Shown: positions 1 to 9,800 of the stretch, in pieces
How positions within the stretch are numbered: position 1 is the stretch's first letter
Layout of the letters: each line of letters starts with the position of its first letter
DNA from: Fictibacillus nanhaiensis
GTDB taxonomy: Bacteria; Bacillota; Bacilli; Bacillales; Fictibacillaceae
Length of the DNA stretch: 64,000 nucleotides
NCBI RefSeq assembly: GCF_023715445.1
Contig: NZ_JAMBOD010000001.1
Coordinates: 1,478,718 to 1,542,717 of the forward strand
Direction: 5' to 3'
Notes under the pieces: generated by a model
Databases searched by the model: none
The model's input: only the letters and a program-made list of their open reading frames with translations
Told to the model about the DNA's origin: nothing
Translations under genes and position numbers: made by a program

Positions 1-256
1 GTCCATATTTCTCTTCCAAAGAATATGGTAAAGGTTCACCTTTAATTCTATAAATCCAGTTAAGGTCAACATAAGCTAAGTGTCTTATCAATTGTCCTGT
101 ACTATTAAACTCTCCATTTGGACCATGGTAGTCTATTTCTTCTTGTGACATGCCTTCAGTAATTGACTTTAATCGTTGAAAATTTTCCTTTACAGTTGAA
201 TACAGAAGCCCGACAATTGGTGCCATATTTGATTCACCCTTTAAGTCAAATACCAT
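1..256 (-). CDS. DinB-superfamily protein, cut by the window edge
   Basis: The C-terminal part lies outside the window. About 85 residues are visible, starting at an ATG (254-256) preceded by GGAGG. The helical N-terminus, with GQLIRHLAYVDLNWIYRIKGE, resembles the first His-bearing helices of DinB-like four-helix-bundle proteins, which in Bacilli are often metal-dependent thiol transferases or damage-inducible proteins of unknown role. A complete DinB-family gene is at 40410-40892. The family call rests on pattern only and the function is unknown. Confidence 0.6.
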   Translation of the reverse strand, partial: MVFDLKGESNMAPIVGLLYSTVKENFQRLKSITEGMSQEEIDYHGPNGEFNSTGQLIRHLAYVDLNWIYRIKGEPLPYSLEEKYG

Positions 257-312
257 TTAAATTCCTCCAATTCTATGTTCTATAGCTAATACCATTCAGA
301 TTGAATTTAAAT

Positions 313-337
313 AAAAGCACCCGATTGTTGAATAAGG
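313..337. repeat. Copy of dispersed intergenic repeat
   Basis: AAAGCACCCGATTGTTGAATAA is the cleanest copy of an intergenic motif found about 15 times between 0.3 and 17.4 kb. Here it sits between two genes that are both on the minus strand. Confidence 0.6.
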
Positions 338-370
338 ATATGGAACCTAACCTAGCTTCTTTTTTAATTA

Positions 371-1648
371 TTACTTATACGCCTTCACTTCTAAAAGTTT
401 ATCGAGTGTTACGATTTGAAAGCCTTTTTTCTGTAGACCCATGATTATAGAGGGCAGAGCTTTTAAAGTTTCAATCTTATCTTCATTCGAATGAAAAAGA
501 ATGATATCCCCATTACGAACATTCTTTAATACATTGTGGCTGATATTATTGCTTTCTTTTTGAGACCAATCCAGGGTATCGATAGACCAAAAAACGATCT
601 TTAGATTTTGATCTTTTGCAGTAGATATTACATGTTCATTTATTGCTCCATAAGGGGGACGAAATAATGCAGGGCTTTTACCAATTACATCCTCGATTGC
701 CTCATTGCTCATTCTTAGATCCTCTGCTATTTTAGTCTTTCCCTCTTTACTAAGATCATTGTGGTAGAAGCTATGACTAAGGACCAAATTTCCGGCATGA
801 TATGCTTTTTTGACAACATCCTGGTTTTTCTGCACTTTTTCTCCGATAAAAAAGAAACTGCCTTTCACTTGATACTTAGTTAAGATATCAATAACCCCTG
901 GTGTTATTTCTTTGTCTGGTCCATCATCAAACGTTAATGCTACCATTTTTTGATTCAAACCATTTAAAAAAATATTTCCCTTACAATCTTTTGCGAAAGC
1001 TTTCATCTCTTCGCGAGATCTTTTCATATTAGCCCAGGCAGTTCCCGACAACTTTTCAGAATTACCTTTAATATCTAGTATATATTTTTCTTCTAACATA
1101 GGCGGATCTTGTTTTTTATCATTTTCCACTGGCTTATAAACAGAGATGTGATCAACTTTTCCAGTAGAATCAGGAACTATAAACTTTAATTCGATGCCAT
1201 CCTTTAGTTTATATCCATAAATTGTTTCGTCATTTATATTCCTTGTATATGAAGGTTTTCCTATCGAAGAAATTATTTCAGTAGTGGTTAGTGTTCTAAA
1301 CTCCTTGTTGTACGATCGAATATCAAATATTTCTCCATCTGCCGAATACCCAAAGACAGTATTTCTATTGGAATACTCGTCATAGTAATACTCTTTGTAA
1401 AGATCTGTTTTTGAAGGATTTCCCCAACTTTTATGAACCTCATCTATAGAATCCAATAATCTAAAATCACTTTCTTGGACCCTTCCTTTAGTCGCAAAAT
1501 TCAAGGTTTGTTTTATCACTTTATCATTCTCTTCGTGTTCATGCACTTTTGACTCCTTGTTAATGTGGACCTTATGATTTAAATCTCCAAAGCAAGCAGT
1601 TATCAAAACAGTAAGAAAAAGAAATAGAAATAAGTGATATGGACGCAT
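371..1648 (-). CDS. Lipoprotein with DUF4309-like domain and NodB polysaccharide deacetylase domain
   Basis: This is a 425-residue exported lipoprotein. A lipobox LITAC ends at Cys19. Residues about 60-175 (WGNPSKTDLYKEYYYDEYSN, GKPSYTR, KVDHISVYKP) resemble the DUF4309 domain of YjgB-like proteins. From about residue 236 a NodB deacetylase domain has all five expected motifs: TFDDGP at 239, the metal-binding HSFYH near 292, RPPYG near 330, DTLDWS near 358 and ILFHS near 384. The family removes N- or O-acetyl groups from cell-wall or surface polysaccharide, and the protein should sit on the outer face of the membrane. The substrate cannot be told. The ribosome site is weak. It appears monocistronic. 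Confidence 0.82.
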   Translation of the reverse strand: MRPYHLFLFLFLTVLITACFGDLNHKVHINKESKVHEHEENDKVIKQTLNFATKGRVQESDFRLLDSIDEVHKSWGNPSKTDLYKEYYYDEYSNRNTVFGYSADGEIFDIRSYNKEFRTLTTTEIISSIGKPSYTRNINDETIYGYKLKDGIELKFIVPDSTGKVDHISVYKPVENDKKQDPPMLEEKYILDIKGNSEKLSGTAWANMKRSREEMKAFAKDCKGNIFLNGLNQKMVALTFDDGPDKEITPGVIDILTKYQVKGSFFFIGEKVQKNQDVVKKAYHAGNLVLSHSFYHNDLSKEGKTKIAEDLRMSNEAIEDVIGKSPALFRPPYGAINEHVISTAKDQNLKIVFWSIDTLDWSQKESNNISHNVLKNVRNGDIILFHSNEDKIETLKALPSIIMGLQKKGFQIVTLDKLLEVKAYK

Positions 1649-2020
1649 ATTAAAGCCCTTTCGCTTTTTTTAAAGGACAATTTCTGCCTTTATATCGTAA
1701 TAAAATTTTCATGAAAATGTAGCCCCCTTTATCAAGTTACAGTCTAATGAGCAGCGTTATCCATATTGTATTTTCCATTATAATGAATATTTACATTAAA
1801 CTCTCATTTTTATTTATGGGAAATAAACAAACAAAAATCGCTTAAAGTTTCAAGATAATACTTCCTATAATTTTTGTATATTCTAGTAATCTGTATTTTT
1901 CCATACCATATATGTGAATATTTTTTTATGAGGGAGTATCTTTTATTAAACTGGTTCTCTTTTTAAGGAGAATATCGGTAGTGATGAAATAGCACTATAT
2001 TGAATATGTAATTAACATCA

Positions 2021-2052
2021 AAAATGATCAGATTTCAGTCTGATCATTTTTT
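2021..2052 (-). terminator. Bidirectional rho-independent terminator
   Basis: A perfect 12-bp inverted repeat (AAAATGATCAGA / TCTGATCATTTT, 6-nt loop) lies just beyond the 3' end of the minus-strand gene at 2068-2532. The remaining sequence from 1649 to 2067 is AT-rich and shows no gene. Confidence 0.75.
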
Positions 2053-2067
2053 CACATCCTTATTCCA

Positions 2068-2532
2068 TTAAAGCACCCTTTTGTGGAATAAATCTCCATT
2101 TTTTCTATTGTTCTTCTTAAATTTATAAATAAGAATAACAGCTATTATTCCTATTATTAAGAGGACAAAAATTTTAATTACACCCAGTTGCCCGTCGAAA
2201 TATCCATCAAAAACACTTCTTACTTCATATTCTCCATCACGATAAACCATTATATATCGACCATTAGATTCTTCAATTGCTATTGCTTCATTAGGGCTAA
2301 TGCCTTTTATTGAATAATACTTAGTCCCTTTTTCAAAGGTATTTGAGAAGTTACCAGGATATGATTTCATATCTGAATACTTAGTTACTTGACCAATTTC
2401 ACTTTTTATTTCGCTAACATATTCGTCACTAACAACATAAATATTATCCTCCCAAACTACAAATGAATAAGCCCAAGATGTTGCAAGTGATTTAGTTGGA
2501 AATATTAAAGTACATATAAAAACAACTAACAT
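2068..2532 (-). CDS. Exported single-pass membrane protein of unknown function
   Basis: 154 residues from the first ATG. The N-terminus is a signal-peptide-like hydrophobic stretch ending near SLA, followed by an extracytoplasmic domain (SWAYSFVVWEDNIYVVSDEY, GKVTKYSD-like, GTKYYSIKGIS) and a C-terminal transmembrane segment at about 118-138 with a basic tail. It resembles small conserved Bacillaceae proteins of unknown role. Start problem: a strong GAGGAGG (2570-2576) is 38 nt upstream of this ATG but 7 nt before an in-frame ATA at 2560-2562. Starting there would add the basic leader KIKHFLSFV and complete a normal signal peptide. Confidence 0.65.
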   Translation of the reverse strand: MLVVFICTLIFPTKSLATSWAYSFVVWEDNIYVVSDEYVSEIKSEIGQVTKYSDMKSYPGNFSNTFEKGTKYYSIKGISPNEAIAIEESNGRYIMVYRDGEYEVRSVFDGYFDGQLGVIKIFVLLIIGIIAVILIYKFKKNNRKNGDLFHKRVL

Positions 2533-2562
2533 TACAAAAGAAAGGAAATGTTTAATTTTTAT

Positions 2563-3204
2563 ATAAATTCCTCCTCAGTAAAGTTAGTCGTTAAAAATCT
2601 TTCTTAAGTTACATTGTCTAATTCAACAATCCTGCTACGTTTGTTCAATAAGTTCAATAAAAAAGAGGACTTCTCCTTCTTGAAGAAAAGCACCCGTTCG
2701 TTGAAGAACAATATTAACAATCGTTCTAGAAATTGCGTCATTTTTTATCGTTAACCATATATTTATATGTTACCAACTCGTGTATCTTTTATAAAAAGAA
2801 GATAAACAATTCCTATTCACTGTCACAGTGGATGTAAGAAATTCTTAAAGATAGAGGTGAGATTGATTGTTTTTTCCTTCTAGAAAAATAATCACTTAGA
2901 TATACCTAAAACAATGAAAGCCCTACCTCTCTTCCATCCTTACGGCTCCTTGTCCGTGCCAGTGTGAATCAGTATTACAAATATCAAGTGACTAATATTG
3001 TCGAGTTTTTTGGTAAAATTTCAAATGTTCGTAGAAGAGGTTTAAATAATAAAAATGGATTAAATTGTAGAATAACAAAAGAGGCTAATGTTCTAAAAGT
3101 AAGTTGAAGAAGTTGAATGTCTTTGAAATGCTTTACTTTTAATCATAATATCCCGTAAAATTCAGGATATTTTTTGGAATGCAATATATTATCTATAATT
3201 AACC
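2563..3204. other. Gene-free stretch with dispersed-repeat copy
   Basis: 640 bases without a supportable gene. A composite copy of the dispersed intergenic repeat is at about 2618-2712 (TTCAACAATCCTGCTACGTT, then CTTCTCCTTCTTGAAGAAAA and GCACCCGTTCGTTGAAGAA). A short palindrome CACTGTCACAGTG lies near 2818-2830. The rest is AT-rich with no recognisable RNA or coding remnant. Confidence 0.5.
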
Positions 3205-3666
3205 TTAACAGAAACTTTTTATTTGATTTTCAGTGATTCCTTCAATTACTTCAAGTTCACTAATCAAAAATTCATATGCATTATCCAACATTTTTTTTTC
3301 GCTTGTATTAAGTGCTTTTTCTTTCTTCATACGCATTAAATCACGTACAACTTCAGCACCTTCCTGTATTTCACCCGTTTTTAGTTTGTCCGTATTTACT
3401 TTATACCTTTGTTTCCACGGTAGTAATCTATCTGATTCTCCATGCTGAAAAATGTGTATGATGTGTTTTAATGCATGTATATCAGTAACTGGTCGTATAC
3501 TTGAACTCAATATTTTACGCGTTGGAATCATAACTTGCATATTACTGATTGACATTTTTATGACATAATACTGTTGTTTTTCCCCTGGGAAATCTTTTTC
3601 TTCTAAGGCTTCAATTATACCTGCTCCGTGCATTGGATAAACAATGTTATCGCCAATTTGAAACAT
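3205..3666 (-). CDS. CarD/CdnL/TRCF-family transcription regulator
   Basis: 153 residues, chosen to start at MFQIGDNIVYP because GGAGGTGG ends 5 nt upstream; the longer reading frame has no ribosome site. Residues 1-60 form the CarD-type RNA-polymerase interaction domain (IGDNIVYPMHGAGII, YYVIKM, MQVMIPTRK). The rest is a helical domain with WKQRYKVNTDKLKTGEIQEG and VVRDLMR typical of the family. Members bind the RNA polymerase beta subunit and alter open-complex stability at some promoters. It appears to be a single-gene unit. An 11-bp inverted repeat lies directly upstream of the ribosome site and may be an operator or leader hairpin. Confidence 0.85.
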   Translation of the reverse strand: MFQIGDNIVYPMHGAGIIEALEEKDFPGEKQQYYVIKMSISNMQVMIPTRKILSSSIRPVTDIHALKHIIHIFQHGESDRLLPWKQRYKVNTDKLKTGEIQEGAEVVRDLMRMKKEKALNTSEKKMLDNAYEFLISELEVIEGITENQIKSFC

Positions 3667-3678
3667 ATAATCCACCTC

Positions 3679-3713
3679 CATATATGGTAACCTTCTACAG
3701 GATACCATATATG
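3679..3713. promoter_or_regulatory. Perfect 11-bp inverted repeat upstream of the carD-like gene
   Basis: CATATATGGTA at 3679-3689 and TACCATATATG at 3703-3713 are perfect inverted copies separated by 13 nt, ending a few bases before the GGAGGTGG ribosome site. It could be a protein operator or an RNA hairpin controlling translation. No T-run follows it, so it is not a terminator. Confidence 0.45.
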
Positions 3714-3929
3714 CGTTTTTTTATCAAATATTTAATAATATCATTTCTTTATTTTTGGTGTCAATAACTTTTTCTTTAAAAATCAGTTCAATCAAAAACA
3801 ACATCAAAACAATAGGGAACGTGTAGGATTACCAATAAAGGGAAGGTCAATTGATAATTACCATATTATGTTTGAAAAAGGTATAATTTCGGGTATTCTA
3901 TTGTGATTACACTTCTAGGAGTTGATTTA

Positions 3930-4121
3930 ATGCATCCTAAGAGAAAAAGATACAATGTAACTGTCGAAGGGAATGGAGAGTTACAAAAAGATGTAATAGT
4001 AGCTTATGATCCTGATGAAATGTATTGGTTAGTTCGCAAACTATACGGGCATCTACTTATTGATAATGAAACGGGCAAAAAAATAGGAACTATTTCATTT
4101 CAAGAAACCGAATTAGGATAA
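3930..4121 (+). CDS. Small hypothetical protein
   Basis: 63 residues (MHPKRKRYNVTVEGNG..., ending ISFQETELG). The ATG at 3930 is 8 nt after TAGGAG, so it is preferred over the upstream GTG at 3903. The start is basic; the rest is polar with no membrane segment or cysteines. It is not recognised. It is the only plus-strand gene between minus-strand neighbours, with AT-rich DNA upstream that could hold its promoter. Confidence 0.55.
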   Translation: MHPKRKRYNVTVEGNGELQKDVIVAYDPDEMYWLVRKLYGHLLIDNETGKKIGTISFQETELG

Positions 4122-4520
4122 GGGTAGTACACTTATTTTTTTGTTTGTGCGTTGCTATCGGCAATTTGTTTATACTTGCAGCCGTTGGGCGATAGGCGTT
4201 TAATTTTATACAACCCTTTCCTAAATGTTCTGCATTTTATGCATATAATCTTGGCAATGAGCAAACAATTCTATTCCATTTCCTTTTAACCAACGAACTT
4301 TCAATACTCGTTCTTGCCCATAACGTTGGAGTTCAAACAAACCATACATTTATAGTTAAAACCATTAATTATGATTATTTTAAAGATGATAAAAGGAGCA
4401 AGGTATAACCATATCTCCACAATCCTGCTTTGCTTCTTAATTCAATAATAAAGAGCTGCGTAAACAGCTCTTTAGATATTCAACAATCGCACAAGTTTGT
4501 TGAATAACAATTATTCATCA
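4122..4520. other. Intergenic stretch with a short minus-strand ORF and repeat copies
   Basis: A minus-strand frame at 4221-4349 encodes about 42 residues (MYGLFELQRYGQERVLKV...). It looks protein-like but has no ribosome site, so it may be a gene remnant. Copies of the dispersed repeat lie near 4418-4440 and 4476-4503. Nothing else is recognisable. Confidence 0.35.
4450..4473 (-). terminator. Probable terminator of the map-like gene
   Basis: AAAGAGCTG / CAGCTCTTT stem with a 6-nt loop, 48 bases beyond the stop of the methionine aminopeptidase gene on the minus strand. The T-run is weak (TTTATTATT). Confidence 0.5.
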
Positions 4521-5273
<753 letters not shown>

Positions 5274-5370
5274 TCATTATCTTTCATCATCAATAAACTA
5301 TATAAGTATTAATTGTATCTTTACTTTCTCGAAATATCCAATGTCCTTAAGAAATGTTACTCCACAATTT

Positions 5371-5511
5371 GGCCCGTTTGTTAAATAAAGAATAAAAAAA
5401 AGAACTCACTTTTGATGAGCCCTTTTTATAAAGCAACTCCGCTAAATTATGAAAATCATTCCGCAGAATTTTGACCAGATTCCGGGTAAATTATGAAAAA
5501 CCACAACTAGT
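5371..5511. repeat. 141-bp direct repeat, left copy
   Basis: Nearly identical to 17356-17495: both run from GGCCCGTTTGTTAAATAAAG, through a terminator-like hairpin and two copies of AAATTATGAAAA, to CCACAACTAGT. They differ by a few substitutions and single-base indels. Just right of this copy TTTTCATAATTT makes a 12-bp inverted repeat with the second AAATTATGAAAA. The gene-free interval 5262-5713 otherwise holds only another dispersed-repeat copy near 5660-5690. Confidence 0.85.
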
Positions 5512-5713
5512 GTGACTTTTCATAATTTCTTAGAATTGAACGCTTTTATAAAAGGAATAAAACCATACAATAGTTCAAAATTCATTAGAATACAGAAGTA
5601 AAAGATAAAAATTTTGTTCGATATTTCATAATTACTTAGAAAAAATAAGCCATTGTAATTCCGCAATCGCACCCGATTGCTGAATAACTCATTATAGGAA
5701 TGCTGACTTTAAT

Positions 5714-6111
5714 TTAATAACAAACCGTACCTCCAGGTAGTGTCCAGATGTCCAATCCATTCTCCCCCTGCAATGTCCATCCCTCAAAATAACAACTAGC
5801 GTGAAATAATTCCAAGCTCAGGTTATCTTCAAACTCGATAATAAATAATAGATCTTCATATAATGATTTATTTATTATTCTCTTAGATAATAGTATTTTT
5901 TTTGCATTATTTAATGAGAATTTTTTCGAATCAGATATAAGATCTGTTTCACCTAACACTATTTCTTTATTTTTGCCGAATTCTTCAGGGACATTCAATC
6001 ATTAACCTTCCGTTTTCAAAAAAGATAATGAAAGTTGAGTTTCTTTGGTATTAACATCTTTTACGACTTGTCCAATAAAATAAGCAAAGTCTATCTCATT
6101 CAATTTAACCA
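5714..6111 (-). pseudogene. Broken DUF6188-like small protein gene
   Basis: Starts at ATG 6109-6111 after GTGAGGATT with MVKLNEIDFAYFIGQVVKDV, then loses frame at a T-run. A second frame continues FENGRLMIECP, hits TGA where the family usually has Trp, then RIRQ. A third frame, after an A-run, carries EIVLGETDLISDSKKFSLN and the C-terminus LELFHASCYFEGWTLQGENG then LPGG. Together these three frames rebuild one protein of the DUF6188 type, so at least two frameshifts and one nonsense change separate them. The last segment could still be read as 94 residues from a TTG but has no ribosome site. Confidence 0.7.
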
Positions 6112-6171
6112 TTTATAATCCTCACTAGATTACCTTTATTTTAAGCTCCGTTCTAAATATCAATATAAAGT

Positions 6172-6222
6172 GCATTTCTCCTTCTTGAAGAAATGCACCC
6201 TTTTCTTGAAGAAATGCATGGA
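6172..6222. repeat. Dispersed-repeat copy with hairpin
   Basis: GCATTTCT and AGAAATGC form a stem around CCTTCTTGA, and the second half (GCACCCTTTTCTTGAAGAA) is a variant of the dispersed intergenic motif. A related partial copy is at about 6868-6903. Confidence 0.45.
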
Positions 6223-6247
6223 TTAGCTGCCTTTAATTTAAGCGATG

Positions 6248-6814
6248 TTAATTTATTTTAGAATAAATACAAGTGTCAGTCAGCTTGCTGCCATCTGCGG
6301 ATAGATCCTCATTCCTTAAAGTACCTTCCAATATAAAACTAAGTTTTTCCGGTATAAAGCGACTCTTAAAGTTTCTTGATTCGCATCTTATTTCAATCCT
6401 CTTAAATGCGAGGTGATTTAATCCGAAGTTAGCTAACTCCTTTACTGCTTCCGTCATATATCCATTACCGCTATATTTTGTATTAATCCAGTATCCCATT
6501 TCACATTTTGGAATGTCCCAGTCAATCCTATGAAGGCTCGCCGTTCCAATTAAGTCCTTGCCGCCACCTTTATCAAAGATAAGAAAACGAAAACTTTCCC
6601 TTTTTAAAAAATTTATATGAGCATTCCTTAACATGATCTCTGTTTCTTCAACAGTAGGAATTTCTTGGAAAAGTGACAACCACGCTTTTAATTCATAAAA
6701 GGAATCTCTAATTGCTTCATACACAATTTCTCCGTCTCCAGTTTGAAGTGGTGCTCGAAGAATTAGCCTTTCAGTTTCTAATTGTAAAGGAATATCTAAT
6801 AACAAAGGGTTCAT
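6248..6814 (-). CDS. GNAT N-acetyltransferase, RimJ/RimL-like
   Basis: 188 residues. The N-terminal LETERLILRAP is the standard opening of RimL-type GNAT enzymes; EMGYWINTKYSGNGYMTEAV is the acetyl-CoA loop region, and CESRNFKSRFIPEKLSFILEG corresponds to the usual R-N-x-x-S-x-x-x-x-E-K-x-G-F-x-x-E-G motif, here with KLSF in place of KLGF. The family acetylates N-terminal amines of ribosomal proteins or small molecules; the substrate is unknown. Full length, monocistronic, flanked by degraded genes. Confidence 0.8.
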   Translation of the reverse strand: MNPLLLDIPLQLETERLILRAPLQTGDGEIVYEAIRDSFYELKAWLSLFQEIPTVEETEIMLRNAHINFLKRESFRFLIFDKGGGKDLIGTASLHRIDWDIPKCEMGYWINTKYSGNGYMTEAVKELANFGLNHLAFKRIEIRCESRNFKSRFIPEKLSFILEGTLRNEDLSADGSKLTDTCIYSKIN

Positions 6815-6956
6815 CTGATTATCCCTCTCCTTGATTATTTTAGATTAATAATGAAAAGCAGTAAGAGTATTTCTCCTTCTTAAAGATATGCACCCGATAG
6901 TTTATGAGAAATCTTTAAAGTTAGAGTTCTAAATCGTTTAAAGTCCCATTCAATAT

Positions 6957-7394
6957 TTATCTGATTTTCTCCGCCAACTCTAAAATAATTCCCTCTGGAC
7001 CACGAACGTAGCATAACTTATAACTTTCTTATTATTGCTGAATCTCACTAAAGATTTCCGTCCCCTTCTTTTTCAACTTTGCAATAATAGCTTCAATATC
7101 TTCAACAGCAAAGCAAATATGTCGGATACCCAGAGTATTTGCAAAAGGTTGCTGAATATCTATTTCATCAGACGGCGTATAAAATTTGACTAGTTCTATC
7201 CATGCTGAACCATCTGGCATCCCCAACCCTACACATGTCGTTTTAACATTTTTAAGCCCAACTATTCTGTCCAACTGTTCTCCTTCTATTTCCCATTCGG
7301 CTTTCACTTCAAGTCCTAAATCAAGAAAAAACTCTTTAGCCTTTGAAAGATCGTTTACGTTAATACTCACATGATCTATTCTATTGATCTTCAT
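6957..7394 (-). pseudogene. Glyoxalase/VOC-family gene interrupted by two tandem in-frame stop codons
   Basis: The frame starts MKINRIDHVSINVNDLSKAK, a typical vicinal-oxygen-chelate metalloenzyme start, and runs to EIFSEIQQ, where TAA TAA (7030-7035) stops it. The same frame then continues ESYKLCYVRGPEGIILELAEK to a final TAA at 6957. That segment is the expected last beta-alpha element, with the metal-binding Glu of the ILEL motif. Truncation therefore removes a probable metal ligand. The first 120 residues may still be translated. The change could also be a sequencing error, but two adjacent stops make that unlikely. Confidence 0.75.
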
Positions 7395-7435
7395 ATCTCA
7401 TACTCCTATTTTAATTCAAATTTGCTTAAAACATA

Positions 7436-7476
7436 AAAATATCCTTATTCAACAAATCTGCTCGTTTGTTTAAATA
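7436..7476. repeat. Dispersed-repeat copy before the topB terminator
   Basis: TTATTCAACAAATCTGCTCG then TTTGTTTAAATAAGTT is a variant of the motif seen near 2618, 10670 and 17312. Confidence 0.4.
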
Positions 7477-7483
7477 AGTTCCA

Positions 7484-7516
7484 TAAAAAAAGCGTTAATC
7501 CTTTTGAGATTAACGC
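7484..7516 (-). terminator. Rho-independent terminator of topB
   Basis: On the minus strand a 9-bp stem GCGTTAATC / GATTAACGC with a 7-nt loop is followed by seven Ts, 70 bases beyond the topB stop codon. Confidence 0.85.
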
Positions 7517-7585
7517 ATCCTTTAATGAAATAACAAAGGCTTAAGTGCATTTGTATGCTTAGCCGAAAGGACCAAATTATTATCT

Positions 7586-9763
7586 TTATTCATTTCTTAG
7601 CAAATTGCTTTTAGGAAACTCAAAACCTATCGTTAAATCATTCTTTAATATGAGCATAGCATCGAACTTTCTCTTCTCTTTCGCTTTTGGCTTGAATCCT
7701 TTAATGACATTTGTTTTGCCTTTCGTGCACAAATCCTTCACCTGTTTCTCAGTAATATTTTTACTAAGTAATTTTCCTGGAAAGGTTTGTTTGCAACCAT
7801 TCGCATATTCTGAGCAGCTATAGTATGAACGATTCACGCTGATGCTTCCTTTTTTACAACGAGGACATAGAGCGATCGGGTTCTGATTCACTTTCTTAAC
7901 CACATCAATACTTTGTTGGATTGATTCTGCATTCAGTTGTCCAGGTACTTCTTCAATTAACTTATATAGGAATTTTGTTATACTTCCTAAAAAGGCATGA
8001 GGTGTACCGTTTCCGTTTCCGATTTTCTTTAGATATGTTTCCCATTTGGCCGTCATAGAAGGGCTGGAAAGCAGGTTACCTTCTATCGACTGACATAAAA
8101 TCTTCCCTTTTTCGGTAATATGAACTATGTTCTTTCTAACTTCGATGTATTGGTGTTTTTTTATGGTTTCGATGATTCCACTTCTTGTAGCTTCAGTACC
8201 TAAGCCTTCTACTTCTTTTAATATTTCCATTTCTTCTTCATTTTCAACCGATTTTCCACACGTTTTCATCATGGAAATCAGTTGACCTTCCGTGTAGGGT
8301 TTCGGAGGGGTTTTCATTCCTTCTTTCATTTTGACGACACTCTTCACTTTTTCCCCTTTTTCAAGTTTAGGAAGAGCTTGTGGAGAAGCTTCATCTTTCT
8401 TAGCTGAGCTGTCTTTTGAACCATGATTAAACAGTTCCTTCCAACCTTTGCTGATTTCTTTTTTTCCTACCGTCTCAAAGTCTAAACCGTTCACATCCGT
8501 TGTTACTTTTGTTTCTTCGTACACATAATCATGATGAAACATAGCTAAGGTTGTGTTTAATACTTCAAAGTAAATGTTTCTCTCTTCTGTTGATAACCCT
8601 TGAATTTTTGCACGCGTTGGAACCTTTTTTGTCGGAACAATCGCATAGTGTTCTTGTACCTTTGATCCATCCACATACCTTTTACTAGGCCATTTAGAAG
8701 CTGTGGTAAAACGGTTCTCAATGAGATCTTGATAGCTTTCAAGATTAGCAGATAGATAGGCAAACTCATTTTCCGTTATGTACTGCGTGTCTGTTCTTGG
8801 GTAGGATAGAATTTTCTTATCGTACAATTTCTGAACCGTATCAAGAACCTTCTTCGGACTGTATTTCCACCGTTTATTTGCTGTTGCTTGCAAAGTGGAG
8901 AGAGCGTGCAGCTTAGGTGATTTGATTCGCATTTCCTTTTTTGACACGGCTTTAATGATGCCCGTATCTTTTCCAGTAATATTGTGCTGATTTAACAGCT
9001 GTTGAACTTCTTCTTGTTTTTCACTTTTAATTTTTGCTTTGCCTTTATACTTTCCGTTTGCTGCTGTAAAGTTTCCTTCAATTTCATAAAAAGGTTTTGG
9101 AACAAAATTCTCGATCTCGAGGTGTCTTTGGTAGATCAAGTACGTTGTTGGCGACTGCACCCTGCCAATGCTCAAGCTATCCGTAAGCCCCTTTTGCTGT
9201 AAAAGTAACGTATATAAACGACTTCCGTTCATGCCAACGAGCCAATCTGAGATTTGACGTGTTTTTGCTTCAGAATAAAGCAATAAATCCTTCTCGTTAT
9301 CATGAAGGTTAGAAAACCCTTTTTGAACCTCTTCCACTTCTAGAGAGTTAATCCAAAGCCGTTTAATGATTTTGCCTCTCACACCTGTCATATGGTAAAT
9401 CGAATAAAAGATGTTCGAACCCTCACGATCAACATCACAACCGTTAATGATAATGTCAGCTTCTTTAAATAACCGTTTTACCGCGTTAAACTGTTCATAT
9501 TTTCCTGAAGCTACTTTAAATTCATAACGTTCAGGCAAGATCGGTAATGAAGATAATCGCCAAGTTCCCCACTCTGACTTATATTCTTTAGGTTGCTTCA
9601 GCTCTACCAAATGACCAATTCCCCATGTTATCACTGCGCCATTTGGAAATATGCTGCATGGATTTAACTCAATAAACGATTTATCTTTCTTTTTTATAGA
9701 AAAGGCGTCTGAATAAGCCTTAGCTTGTGATGGTTTTTCTGCTAGAATGACGACTTTGCTCAT
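7586..9763 (-). CDS. topB: DNA topoisomerase III (type IA)
   Basis: 725 residues. A Toprim domain at the N-terminus (VVILAEKPSQAKAY, IINGCDVDREGSNIFY with the acidic DxD) is followed by the type IA core with catalytic Tyr in ILSYPRTDTQYI, and a C-terminal zinc-ribbon-like segment CPRCKKG...YYSCSEYANGC. It relaxes and decatenates DNA by single-strand passage. The ATG has AAAGGTGAAG upstream. Its start lies against the broken end of a truncated sigma-factor gene (9801-9950), so topB or a segment carrying it joined this locus by an event that destroyed that gene. TopB homologues are common on plasmids and integrative elements as well as chromosomes. Confidence 0.93.
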   Translation of the reverse strand: MSKVVILAEKPSQAKAYSDAFSIKKKDKSFIELNPCSIFPNGAVITWGIGHLVELKQPKEYKSEWGTWRLSSLPILPERYEFKVASGKYEQFNAVKRLFKEADIIINGCDVDREGSNIFYSIYHMTGVRGKIIKRLWINSLEVEEVQKGFSNLHDNEKDLLLYSEAKTRQISDWLVGMNGSRLYTLLLQQKGLTDSLSIGRVQSPTTYLIYQRHLEIENFVPKPFYEIEGNFTAANGKYKGKAKIKSEKQEEVQQLLNQHNITGKDTGIIKAVSKKEMRIKSPKLHALSTLQATANKRWKYSPKKVLDTVQKLYDKKILSYPRTDTQYITENEFAYLSANLESYQDLIENRFTTASKWPSKRYVDGSKVQEHYAIVPTKKVPTRAKIQGLSTEERNIYFEVLNTTLAMFHHDYVYEETKVTTDVNGLDFETVGKKEISKGWKELFNHGSKDSSAKKDEASPQALPKLEKGEKVKSVVKMKEGMKTPPKPYTEGQLISMMKTCGKSVENEEEMEILKEVEGLGTEATRSGIIETIKKHQYIEVRKNIVHITEKGKILCQSIEGNLLSSPSMTAKWETYLKKIGNGNGTPHAFLGSITKFLYKLIEEVPGQLNAESIQQSIDVVKKVNQNPIALCPRCKKGSISVNRSYYSCSEYANGCKQTFPGKLLSKNITEKQVKDLCTKGKTNVIKGFKPKAKEKRKFDAMLILKNDLTIGFEFPKSNLLRNE

Positions 9764-9800
9764 AGGACTTCACCTTTGTACTTGAATTTTTTACTAAAAA

